DNA from: Linnemannia hyalina
Taxonomy: Eukaryota > Mortierellomycota > Mortierellomycetes > Mortierellales > Mortierellaceae
DNA length: 64,000 nt
Direction of reading: 5' to 3'
NCBI GenBank assembly: GCA_019671135.1
Contig: JAHRHY010000013.1
Span: 496,001-560,000, forward strand
How positions within the stretch are numbered: position 1 is the stretch's first letter; each line of letters begins with the position of its first letter. Under the pieces are notes generated by a model, which did not search any database, had not been told where the DNA came from, and saw nothing but the letters and a program-made list of their open reading frames with translations. Shown one piece after another: positions 33,419 through 42,480 of the stretch. Both the position numbers and the translations under genes were made by a program.

Positions 33419-35563
33419 ATGTCTTCACCTCAAGAGCGCCTCTTCCGGCTCCCAGAGCTCTTGCACCAAGTTCTACTCCACCTCTCAAACAACGACATAT
33501 CCAACCTCATGGTCACCAACAAGGTCATGCAAGACCTTTGTACTCCTTATCTTTACTACACCCTCAACCTGACCTTCATCTACGGCGGCTTCAACATCTT
33601 GGATTCAACTCTAGCCAAGCAGGCCATCTCTAAGAACGCACACCATGTCCAAAAGCTCACCGTCAGTCAGGTCGACCTCTGCTACCTCTTTAACTGCCTA
33701 AAAGTAGCAGCCTACAGGGATGCGCAGCTTCATTCCCCGTCCTCAGAAGGCAGTGTGGACGCTCCATACTTTTTACTGCCTTCTTACCTTCCCCCGTTGG
33801 ATGTCTGTCTCATCGAGGTTGTCCCCATCAGTCCCATGATCAACTTGACAGATCTGACTCTCTCCTTCAGACACGTGTGTGAGCAAGCCTACAGCCCTTA
33901 CCGTGTGCCCAGTTTCTCCAACTCGCGGATGACGGTCGCCCAAGCCTGTTGGGTCATTTCTCTGAGTCCGCACCTGGTCAACTTGACCATCCACAACCTC
34001 GTTATCAATGAGCATCGGGAGATCCGGTTGTTGGGCGAGACGATCTATGAGCTCTCCCGTCTCCGCTCACTAGATCTGAAGCTGCGTGTGAGGGGAAGTT
34101 GGCATAGCGCGGGATCGTGGTACAAGGCTGGATCGACGATTGTGTTTAATTGTCCGAGGCTGATTCAAAAGTTGTGGATTGATCTGGAGGACTATGGGAT
34201 TGCGCACATGGATGAGGATGATGATTCTGACGACGATGGCACTATTGACGACGAGCTTGTGATACATGAGCACCACCACACTCCTTATTATGCTCACAGC
34301 GTCGACATGGAGGATGATCTGGAGCAGGATGATGACGAGGATATGGACAGCGATGATAGTGATGAGGAGATAGGGTTTGGGTATAATGGTGATGCTGAGG
34401 AAGACGAGGAAGACCTACAACCAGAGGAGTCGTGGAGTCTGCGCCTTTGGGAAAGCCAGCAGCGCAACGAAGACGAGCTGATGTCGAGGCCGGATAGATG
34501 CGAACCTTTGATGGAGCTTATCGATGTCAAGCTCTGGAACTTTGTCAAGGGCGTCACGGAGGACGAAGTGGTTTGGATATTTGAGCATTGTTGCAAGGTT
34601 GAGAGGCTTGCTCTTTCCCCGTTCGAGCAGGACATTGATCCCATGACCGTGGCTAACATCATCAAGACCTTTTGTACGAGGATTCGGAGATTGACGTTTT
34701 CGGACCCCGAGTTTGGAGGAGATTGGGGCGCTCTGCTGCCGTTTGAGGTTCTGTCTGCTATGCCTGACCAGCAGTTGCGAGAGATTGACTACCAGGGAGT
34801 CAAGTACAAGATGACCAAGGACATGGCGCTAAGATCCATCGTCAGACACTCCGTAACCTTGACGACTATTGTCTTTAAGGACTGTCAACAGATCGCATCG
34901 GATGCTATACGAGAAATGCTAGCAGAGTGCTCTTCCCTCTACGACTTTCAAGTGACCTGGCACGAGGACGGGGTGGTCTCCTTTCTCCATCTGGCAGATG
35001 CGATCGCCATGCCCTGGGCGTCGAACATGTTCACCCGCCTTAGCCTCACCATCGGTATACCCAGATTGCGACGTGAGCGTGGTCAACGAGAATACTACCG
35101 GCGCACTCCCAGATGTGATCTCTCACTCCCAGAGAAACGCCAGTTTTCACAGCTCGAATGCCTCTACCACCAACTTGCCTCTCTCCAATATCTTGTCCAT
35201 CTCGACCTGCGAGCCCTAACCACCCACGCAGTAGATGGCTCTATCGAGGATCCATTCTATTTCAACCACACCTTCCCAGCCATGATGTCATTGGCAGATC
35301 CTAAATCCAATCGACCAGGATTTCTTGAGCTGTTCTCTGGATGGAACAAGTTGGAGGTGCTTCGGGGGTCATTCAGTGTCAATACCGATGAAACCTTGGA
35401 GACGATGGGGTGCTGGGAATCGACTTGGATGTGTAGCCACTGGCCAAAGTGGAAGGAGGGCGAGTTCTTTCAGGGGTATGATGAGACGAGGGAGGTCTTT
35501 TTGTGGCTTGAGGCTTATCGCCAGAAAGAGAACCCGTCGTTTTCTTTGGGTTTGGGTTGGTAG
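33419..35563 (+). CDS. F-box/LRR protein, 714 aa
   Basis: Single exon, 714 residues. The F-box is at about 6-50 (LFRLPELLHQVLLHLSNND, then LMVTNKVMQDLCTPYLYYT). LRR-like segments flank a strongly acidic insert at about 265-345 (MDEDDDSDDDGT, then DDEDMDSDDSDEEIG), which interrupts the repeats like a charged loop. Repeats resume (LMELIDVKLWNFVKGV, RRLTFSDPEFGGDW). The C-terminus has LEVLRGSFSV and the family signature WMCSHWPKWKEGEF. It is the first member of the array that fills the rest of the window. It presumably works as an SCF ubiquitin-ligase receptor with an unknown target. Confidence 0.88.
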   Translation: MSSPQERLFRLPELLHQVLLHLSNNDISNLMVTNKVMQDLCTPYLYYTLNLTFIYGGFNILDSTLAKQAISKNAHHVQKLTVSQVDLCYLFNCLKVAAYRDAQLHSPSSEGSVDAPYFLLPSYLPPLDVCLIEVVPISPMINLTDLTLSFRHVCEQAYSPYRVPSFSNSRMTVAQACWVISLSPHLVNLTIHNLVINEHREIRLLGETIYELSRLRSLDLKLRVRGSWHSAGSWYKAGSTIVFNCPRLIQKLWIDLEDYGIAHMDEDDDSDDDGTIDDELVIHEHHHTPYYAHSVDMEDDLEQDDDEDMDSDDSDEEIGFGYNGDAEEDEEDLQPEESWSLRLWESQQRNEDELMSRPDRCEPLMELIDVKLWNFVKGVTEDEVVWIFEHCCKVERLALSPFEQDIDPMTVANIIKTFCTRIRRLTFSDPEFGGDWGALLPFEVLSAMPDQQLREIDYQGVKYKMTKDMALRSIVRHSVTLTTIVFKDCQQIASDAIREMLAECSSLYDFQVTWHEDGVVSFLHLADAIAMPWASNMFTRLSLTIGIPRLRRERGQREYYRRTPRCDLSLPEKRQFSQLECLYHQLASLQYLVHLDLRALTTHAVDGSIEDPFYFNHTFPAMMSLADPKSNRPGFLELFSGWNKLEVLRGSFSVNTDETLETMGCWESTWMCSHWPKWKEGEFFQGYDETREVFLWLEAYRQKENPSFSLGLGW

Positions 35564-36377
35564 GTTGGATGCTGGTAGCAACAAAAAAAAAAAAAAAAAA
35601 TGGCGGGAAAATATGTTCATGCTTGTGGTTGTCTGGATCCCTTTGTCTTTGGCACACAACCACAATGGCAAGTATATCCCCAACCAAACATTCATATCCA
35701 CAAAACATAAACAGAAAATCGAACAGGACTTGGATCTCCATCCTTATTGTTACAGCCACACGACCGTCGTCGGCCAAGCAGATCTTGTTTTCATTTGCAG
35801 CCTTGCTAGCATCGTGGATAGGGGGACGTAGACCTTCATTATCCTGCCGAGCTCTTGTCAGTCATGTTAGCGGGTCATGGCATATTGTTTCGTAGTATTG
35901 TCCTGGATGGATGTAGGGGAGTAACAAAGAAAAAAAGGAAGGAGGAATGAAGGTAGGAAAGTAGGAGGGAAGGAAAGAAAGAAAGAAGGAAAAGAAAGAA
36001 AGGAAAAGAAAGAAAGAGGGAAAGAGCGGCAAATATTTATACCTGTCTGCCCTGGCGAGGACAACGCTTTGCTATTTTATCATTAGCAAAAACGCGTTTG
36101 AGGTGCATTAGCATTAATGTGGAACTCTAAATCATAACAGTAAATATATCGAAGTTTGGGGCAGAATTCCTGCAGGCTCTTGGCTCTGCAAACCAGTTTC
36201 TTCCTCGAGATATCCAACCTTAGGCGTCTCCAGAGCCGGGAATGTGAGAACCCAGACTGTATATGGACTTTGTCGAGAACCCCCAGACGTGATTCAACTT
36301 GGGCGACTTGATCTTAGAGTAGAAGAGGTCGTCCTTGCATCAAACGATTGGCCTCGTCAAATTCAGCCTTCGACATG
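35564..36377. other. Spacer before the Tc1/mariner element
   Basis: About 810 bp. It holds a poly-A run at 35582-35599 and a (gaaa)n/(ggaa)n purine tract at 35930-36025. From 36130 to 36377 the minus strand may keep degraded F-box-type sequence, but I cannot align it convincingly. No intact gene is seen. Confidence 0.5.
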
Positions 36378-36379
36378 TA

Positions 36380-36424
36380 CAGCGCGCGGTTTCAAAAAGA
36401 ATGGCCGGAAGAAAACTTGAGCAA
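36380..36424 (+). repeat. Left terminal inverted repeat of the Tc1/mariner element
   Basis: The repeat begins cagcgcgcggtttc and ends ttgagcaa. It pairs with 37553-37594. Confidence 0.9.
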
Positions 36425-36525
36425 TTTTTTTTTCTTTTTCTTCTTTTTGTTTCTTTTCCATTCTATTCCCACACACACACACACATATCCTTACACCTCT
36501 CTCCTCTTCCCACTATTACTCTCTC

Positions 36526-37494
36526 ATGGCCCTCTCAGACGTTAAACGAGGAGAGATCTTGGGGATGAGTAAGGCTGGCGTTAAGTCCCCTAAGATTGCC
36601 GCCGCTCTCGATGTCAGTGAACGAACTGTCCGACGAATCCTCGCCCAGTACAAGGAACGAGGAACTGTTCTCACCAAGAAGTCTCCTGGTCGCCCCTGCA
36701 AGTTTACTGAACGAGACACCCGGACCCTCGTTGCCGTTATCCGCAAGAACCGTCGTGCCACTGTTAGTGATATCTCCAAGGCTCTCCCTATCAAGGTCTC
36801 CGAGGCTACAGTGAGAAGGAAGCTCCATAGTCTCCGTAAGCAGTAGTCAAACGATATCTTACTCCTGCACATAAATCCGCGAGATTGGCTTTTGCGAAAA
36901 AGTATAAGAATTGGACCGCGGACGAATGGAGGGAGGTTGTATGGACAGATGAGTCTTTGTTCAAAGTGGGGAAGAACTTTCGAAAGGTTCGAGTTTGGAG
37001 GACAGAGAAGGGGAAGTACCATAACTCCTGCCTTGCCCCATCATTCAAGAGCGGGCGAACGTCTGTGATGGTTTGGGGTGCGTTTGTTGGAAGCAGTATG
37101 TCCAATCTTCCTAGTTGTCATCCCTCCTGGCCAGAACAAGGCGGTGGAATTTATCGAGCTGGTCTACAAGGGTAAGCTTCTTGGGCTCCTAACTCAGACC
37201 TCCAACGCCTTTTTAATGGAGGATGGGGCCTCTATTCATCGTGACAAGGTATCCAGCCAATGGAAGGAACAACATTCTGTCACGCCTGTCAAATGGCCTG
37301 CCCAGAGTCCTGATCTCAGTCCTATTGAAAACGTGTGGTCCTTCCTAAAGAACGCCGTTCACCATAGACGCATCCGCCCAAGAACCACCAAGGACATGCT
37401 GATCGTTTTTAATAAGGAATGGAATGAAATATCAAAGGATTACCTCAACAAACTCATCGATGGTATGCCTCAAAGGATCAAAGGCTGTTCTTAA
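36526..37494 (+). pseudogene. Tc1/mariner DDE transposase with two frameshifts
   Basis: The N-terminal block, 36526-36846, holds two helix-turn-helix units (IAAALDVSERTVRRILAQY, then VSDISKALPIKVSEATVRRK) joined by the Tc1-type linker SPGRPCKF. Near 36840 the frame shifts and coding continues as AVVKRYLTPAHKSARLAF. The catalytic block carries the first Asp in VVWTDESLFKVGK and VMVWGAFVGS. A second shift lies near 37090-37130. The third block, ending at 37494, has the second Asp in FLMEDGASIHRDK and the final acidic site in WPAQSPDLSPIENVWSF. So all three catalytic positions survive, but the protein cannot be made as one chain. Both lesions are small, which suggests recent inactivation. The element could still be moved by a relative's transposase. 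Confidence 0.9.
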
Positions 37495-37552
37495 GAATAA
37501 AGGTGGTCATGCAAGGTGGTAACTCACCCTCCCCTCTCTATTTTAATTTTTT

Positions 37553-37594
37553 TTGCTCAATTTTTTTCCGGCCATTCTTTTTGAAACCGCGCTG
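37553..37594 (-). repeat. Right terminal inverted repeat of the Tc1/mariner element
   Basis: This is the reverse complement of the left repeat over about 42 bases, ending ...aaaccgcgctg next to TA. Confidence 0.9.
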
Positions 37595-37596
37595 TA

Positions 37597-38129
37597 CTCT
37601 CGAGCTTAGTTTCAAAGCATCCCACTCCGGGCGCCTGGGGATAATGGTGATTTTGCCCAGCTCAAGTTCTTCCAGCGTGTCGGCGATGTTGCTCAAGATG
37701 TGGTGACGATGGACGGAGCTGAGTTTCCAGCCTCCAAGGCAAAGGGTACAATGTTGGCGAAGTGGAAAGAGGAACTTGGCGTCGGGCGGAGTAGTATTAG
37801 TGTTGTACTCGGATCGTTCCCACTGCAGCAGCGCACAATCCAGGTTTAGCCTCGACCAGTCGGCCAACATATGCACAATCAGCTCCAATAGAAATCCTAA
37901 GCTCCTGAAGACGCGTACAACCGAGCTGAAGTTGCTCTTCCCTGCCAGACCTGTCACCAATAAAGTCACCAAACAACAAGTCGAGGTATCGAAAGTGCTG
38001 GCTTTTCTTCTCGATGACATTATCCGGGATCGTGTAGAAGAAAGCGCTTGAGGAGGTTGTCGGCGGGGTCGGCAAAGACCAGGGGCGAGGAGTTTCAGCA
38101 GTCACATGCCCACCATTGCACTGTGCCAT
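37597..38129 (-). pseudogene. F-box/LRR relic adjoining the transposon
   Basis: LRR-like sequence on the minus strand occurs in two frames. One runs from 38129 (SQHFRYLDLLFGDFIGD, then CTRLQELRISI). The other continues as ELIVHMLADWSRLNLDCALLQWERSE, shown here only as the segment after the shift near 37880, then LSNIADTLEELELGKITII and WDALKLSSR. The latter stops at the transposon's right edge. No F-box is left at the 5' end. The relic therefore carries a frameshift and is cut at the transposon. The left flank of the element does not continue it recognisably. Confidence 0.55.
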
Positions 38130-38301
38130 GTTGCATGAGCATGAGTTGTGCCCAAGCTCAATAGAAGTGTTATTGGAATATACATGTTATCCTCGCACGC
38201 TTGCATGTGGATGGGCAATGTTTACATATCGTTTTTTTTTTCTTTCTCACACACATAACCGTTACTTCTCCCGCCCGTACGCCCCTCCCTTGTCCACAAC
38301 C

Positions 38302-40116
38302 ATGGAGCCTGCCCAGTCTCATTTCTTCAAGTTGCCCGAGCTCATCAACTTGCTGGCATCGCTTCTGTCAAAGAAGGATCTCTCGAGACTCATGCGGGCA
38401 TCTCGACAACTTCATGCAACCTGTCGACCATCCTTCTTTCGCGAGATCGACCTTGTCCAGGAGCACAAAGCTCTCTGCGACAACAAAGACGGATTCTATG
38501 CGCTGGTGAGGAACGCAGAATTGGTTCAGTCGCTCAAGTTAAACCCAAAGTCAGGAAAGCTTTACAGAGCCTACGCTTACATCCTGGGCGCCTTGCAGGA
38601 CACCAACAATAAGCCTACAACAAGCACACTGTCATCCTTACACCGCCCTGTACTTTCTGGTTCGCACCGCCATCCTTACAGTGACTCCGACTTTCTAATT
38701 GGACTCAGGTCAACACTCCAGCTCAGCCTTCGGCTTTCCGAGCTCCACCTCCATCGAGTCAGAATCGAACAGGAGTCGTGGATCCACATATTAGCGACGA
38801 CAATATCGGAAATCACCACGCTGCAGGCATTGCACCTTACGATATTTTCTGGCGAAATCATCCATGGAGCCATCGCGTCAACAATCTTCTTTTCCTGTCC
38901 ACCGCTGGCTAGGACGCTCTCAATTGAGGTCTACAAACTCCATTCGGTAACATATCGTGCACCCACAGGCACCCTGCAGGAGGAACCGCTCTCACGACGA
39001 GACGAGCCCCTCCACTGCCTTACAGACTTCACCATGGCTGTCAACCACCGTTTTCAATTTTTGGATATCGTCTCCATTCTGAAACACTGTCCAGAGCTTG
39101 TGTCAATGAACGTCCCAATGATCCAGCCCGGCGATTCCTTGGAGCAGGCATCGATAATTCTCGACCTCTGCCCGAACCTCAGAAACCTCTCTCTGCATGA
39201 TTGCCGTGACGACTACTCTGAACACCTCATGTTTGTGATCATGGACCACATGCCCAAGGACAGCCTTCAGTCATGCAGCTACAACTCATATCGCGAAAAG
39301 AGCAACGCCAACTCTCTAGCGACATCTTTTGGACGGCATTTCGACTCGTTGAGGAGCGTCAGGTTGATCGAGTGCGCTTGGATCCATCCGGATCAGGTCC
39401 AGGCCATCCTCTTCAACTGCCCTATCCTGGAGGTCTTTGTCATCACGAAAGCGAGCCACCAAGAGCTGGACATCTCTGTCGGGGACCTTGTCGCGGAAAC
39501 GTGGGCGTCTACAGGGCTGGTCGAGTTTGCGCTGCCGGTCAATATCAATACACTCGAGAATCCACGGTACCTGAAGCGGAGCCATCTTACAAAGGAGGAA
39601 AGGGAGCAAGTATTGCTGCTTGGAAAGCTGTACCATCAACTTGGCTCGCTAATCGCCCTGAGGGTTCTTAGTTTGAGTGTGCTGGTGAGCACTGATGTTT
39701 TGGACTTGGTGAGCAATCCCCTGGAATTTAGGGACTACACCTTCCCTGGGCTGCTGGTGCAGGGCGATGACGATGACGACGAGGATGGCGAGGATCGATG
39801 GGGCTGTCTGCAGGAACTGGCAAGACTGCAGAACTTGGAGGTTGTTCGGGGGTCGTTCAACACGAAAGCATGGATTCCTGCAGGGTATGAGTTTGAGAAA
39901 CGGGATACGGAGTTTATTACATCCCATTGGCCTCGGTTGCGGTCGATCGAGTTTGTGCTCCCGTCGCACTATGCTGATCTTGGAGAAGACAACTTTGGGT
40001 CGCACCCGTATATTGCGTGGCTTCGTCGCCAGCTGCCGCAGGTCAAGATTGTTGTCCTCCGCGATAGTACTAGGAACAGTCTGGTGAACGAGATCAAAGG
40101 GGTCGATTTCGATTGA
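38302..40116 (+). CDS. F-box/LRR protein, 604 aa
   Basis: Single exon. The start MEPAQSHFFKLPEL at 38302 was chosen because the frame upstream is leader-like and the ATG context is good (caaccATGGAG). The F-box spans about 8-52 (FFKLPELINLLASLLSKKD, then LMRASRQLHATCRPSFF). LRR segments include LSLRLSELHLHRVRIEQ, LVSMNVPMIQPGDSLEQ and CPNLRNLSLHDCRDD. A short acidic patch, GDDDDDEDGEDR, sits near residue 490. The C-terminus has LEVVRGSFNT and the signature FITSHWPRLRSIEF. Closest in style to the 33419 gene. It is a predicted SCF substrate receptor of unknown target. Confidence 0.88.
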   Translation: MEPAQSHFFKLPELINLLASLLSKKDLSRLMRASRQLHATCRPSFFREIDLVQEHKALCDNKDGFYALVRNAELVQSLKLNPKSGKLYRAYAYILGALQDTNNKPTTSTLSSLHRPVLSGSHRHPYSDSDFLIGLRSTLQLSLRLSELHLHRVRIEQESWIHILATTISEITTLQALHLTIFSGEIIHGAIASTIFFSCPPLARTLSIEVYKLHSVTYRAPTGTLQEEPLSRRDEPLHCLTDFTMAVNHRFQFLDIVSILKHCPELVSMNVPMIQPGDSLEQASIILDLCPNLRNLSLHDCRDDYSEHLMFVIMDHMPKDSLQSCSYNSYREKSNANSLATSFGRHFDSLRSVRLIECAWIHPDQVQAILFNCPILEVFVITKASHQELDISVGDLVAETWASTGLVEFALPVNINTLENPRYLKRSHLTKEEREQVLLLGKLYHQLGSLIALRVLSLSVLVSTDVLDLVSNPLEFRDYTFPGLLVQGDDDDDEDGEDRWGCLQELARLQNLEVVRGSFNTKAWIPAGYEFEKRDTEFITSHWPRLRSIEFVLPSHYADLGEDNFGSHPYIAWLRRQLPQVKIVVLRDSTRNSLVNEIKGVDFD

Positions 40117-40774
40117 AGGCAAAATACAATCTGAGTTGGATTTGCTTGATTGCAATTGAGTTTGCGAGCAACTAGGTCCTACGGCCAGTTCACCTAGATT
40201 CGATTGGTACGAAGAAGATAAAAAAAAGACTCTCCACAACACGCGGTGTTCCTTCACTTCCTATCCATACAGGCACCATCAGTCAAAGGGCTAGAAGAAC
40301 AAGCCGAAGCGGATTGTTGGGGAGGAGGAAGATGCGGGATTGATCTTCGACATATCCTGTTCCCTGTTCACCCGTGGTGGTTTAATGACGATCGAGACCT
40401 CAAGTCGTTTCAACAGTTTTATTTTGGTGACAGTGACAGCGACATATACTAAGCGGTTAGTTGTTCCCTCTTCTTTGCATCACATAAACATATCTTTTCT
40501 AGCGAAGCAAGCGTCTCGACTTGATCAGATAGACAAAGGACAGTTCGGTGGCGAGCATGCCTCATTTCATCATACGGCAGTCACTGCCACTCGTGGGCGA
40601 CTTCGCACTTGCGCAGACTGATCACCTTTTTTTTTTTTTTTTTTTTTTTCTCACTTCACTTGACATCCTTTTCGTCATTCTTTCTTTCTTTCTTCACTCT
40701 TCCCAACCTTACACATCACCAAATACAGACAACACCAAACCGACAGACTCGACAATCTCGGTCACATCAACTAC
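40117..40774. other. Spacer with poly-T tract
   Basis: About 660 bp. A T run of about 22 at 40627-40649 and CT-rich sequence follow just upstream of the DUF2461 gene, as its likely promoter. No gene is seen. Confidence 0.6.
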
Positions 40775-42291
40775 ATGGCACCTTCGAAAACCCCCACACG
40801 GACATCGTCCCGTGTCCGACCTGCAACTTCATCCACAGCCACCAAGAAGACCTCAGGGTCAACGTCTTCCATGGCAGCAATGACCCCAGCCAAGAGAGGG
40901 AGAAAGACAGAACCCACACCCTCACCCGCCAAGAAGACACCTACAGCAGCACTAAAAGGCAGTGGAAGAAAGCGGGCGAAGCAGGAGGATTCTGAGGATG
41001 ATAGAGACGAAGAAGAGGACGAGGAAGAAGACGAGGAGGACGAGGCTGAGAGCGACAACTATGGCGATGACAACGAGGCACTGGAAGATAACGACGATGA
41101 GGAGGAGGACGATAGCGATGACGATGATTTCCAGTCCTCGGATGATGTGCGGACCCGCAAGAGTTCAGCAAAAAAGACCAAGGCATCCTCCAAGAAACAG
41201 ACTACAAGCGCCACCAAATCGTCCTCATCCGCCAACCCCGCCAAAAAAGCCAAAACTTCATCCACCGCAACAAGCCCCAAGAAACCAACAGCCAACAAAA
41301 CCCAACCAAAGCCCGAACCAACAAAGACATTCCTCACCTCGCCTCTCAAGATCCCGCGTCCCAAGGGCGGACACCCCGTCGCGGACGCGATCCAGCCCGA
41401 GACACTCGAGTTTCTTCGCGACCTCAAACTCAACAACGATCGTGAGTACATGATGCTGAACCAGGAGCGCTGTGATCAGGCCAAGGCGGATTTCTTGGAC
41501 TTTATTCGGATGGTCAAGGATGGGTTATTGGAGGCGGACCCGGATGTTATGGATCAGGAACCTAAGCAGTCTATGATGCGTATCCAGTAAGTTGTTAGGA
41601 TGTGTCCTTTTTGATGCACTTGAAGATGGCGAAATGGAAGTGAGAGGCACTGTAACTGACGAGTGTATTTATGTTGTATTGAAACTTCCTTTCTTTAGTC
41701 GCGACATTCGCTTTTCAAACGACAAGACGCCGTACAAGGACCGTTTCTCGTCCTTCTTCTCCAAAGGAGGCAAAAAGGTATATTGGCTCACTTGTCCTCG
41801 TCCTTTCTTGTTATTATGTCAGCAAAAGTATGCTGCCGCACCGGACTAACACGTTCGTTTGTCAATCACTCGATTCGGAAAAATAGTCAATCGCAGCAGG
41901 ATACTACTTTGGGGTGTCATCAAACGGAGAAACGTTCGTAGGATGCGGAGCATGGGACATTGGCTCGGCGGCCTTAACTAGGGTTCGCCACGGAATCATT
42001 GACCACGCCGACCGCTTCAACTCTATCCTCGCCACCGATGCCATCAAACGCATCACAGGCGGCAAAACGGGCATTGAAGCCCTTCGCGAGGGACAAACAC
42101 CACTCAAAACGGGACCCAAGGGGTTTGATAAGGATCACCCGATGATAGAGTTCCTGAAGAGGAAGTCGTTTGCTGTTGGACGCAATTTTGATGATCGGGA
42201 GGTTGTGAATGAGGGGTTCCTGGAGGAGGTTCTTTCGACTTTTGATGCGTGTGTGGATCTTGTCCACATCCTTAACGACTGGATCGGTTAA
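40775..42291 (+). CDS. DUF2461 domain protein with charged N-terminal tail
   Basis: Exons 40775-41586, 41699-41777 and 41887-42291 encode 431 residues. Residues 1-200 are disordered: first Thr/Ser/Lys-rich, then a run of Asp/Glu (about 70-125), then Lys/Ser/Pro-rich, with basic stretches that could serve as nuclear import signals. The DUF2461/TIGR02453 domain follows, about 205-431. Its marks are TLEFLRDLKLNNDREYM, RDIRFSNDKTPYKDRFSSFF, GYYFGVSSNGETFVGCGAW and HPMIEFLKRKSFAVGRNFD. The family is widespread in bacteria and fungi, but its biochemical role is not established. The tail recalls histone-chaperone-like acidic proteins, which is inference only. Confidence 0.88.
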
Positions 42292-42480
42292 GGATTGGAT
42301 CTCATGCAGAAGAAATTTGTATTGTTTTGTCGCGTTTTTCTTTGCTTCTTCTTTTGCATTTCAACTTGCGGACAAAATTAAAGACAAACAACACACAATA
42401 TGCGAAGTGGACAGGTTTTATTCTGCATCATTTGAACATTGCTTTGAAAAAAAAAAAAAAAAAAAAAAAGGCGGACAGAA

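Larger units (their letters stand above)
36378..37596 (+). mobile_element. Tc1/mariner transposon, complete but frameshifted
   Basis: The body is 36380-37594, about 1.2 kb, bounded by TA dinucleotides (36378-36379 and 37595-37596), the target duplication expected for Tc1/mariner. Inverted repeats of about 42-45 bp share ggtttcaaaaagaatggccgg; the left copy has an extra GC pair and a few other differences. The transposase reading frame inside runs on the plus strand. A (ca)n tract at 36471-36486 and CT-rich sequence precede the start and may serve as its promoter. Confidence 0.93.
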
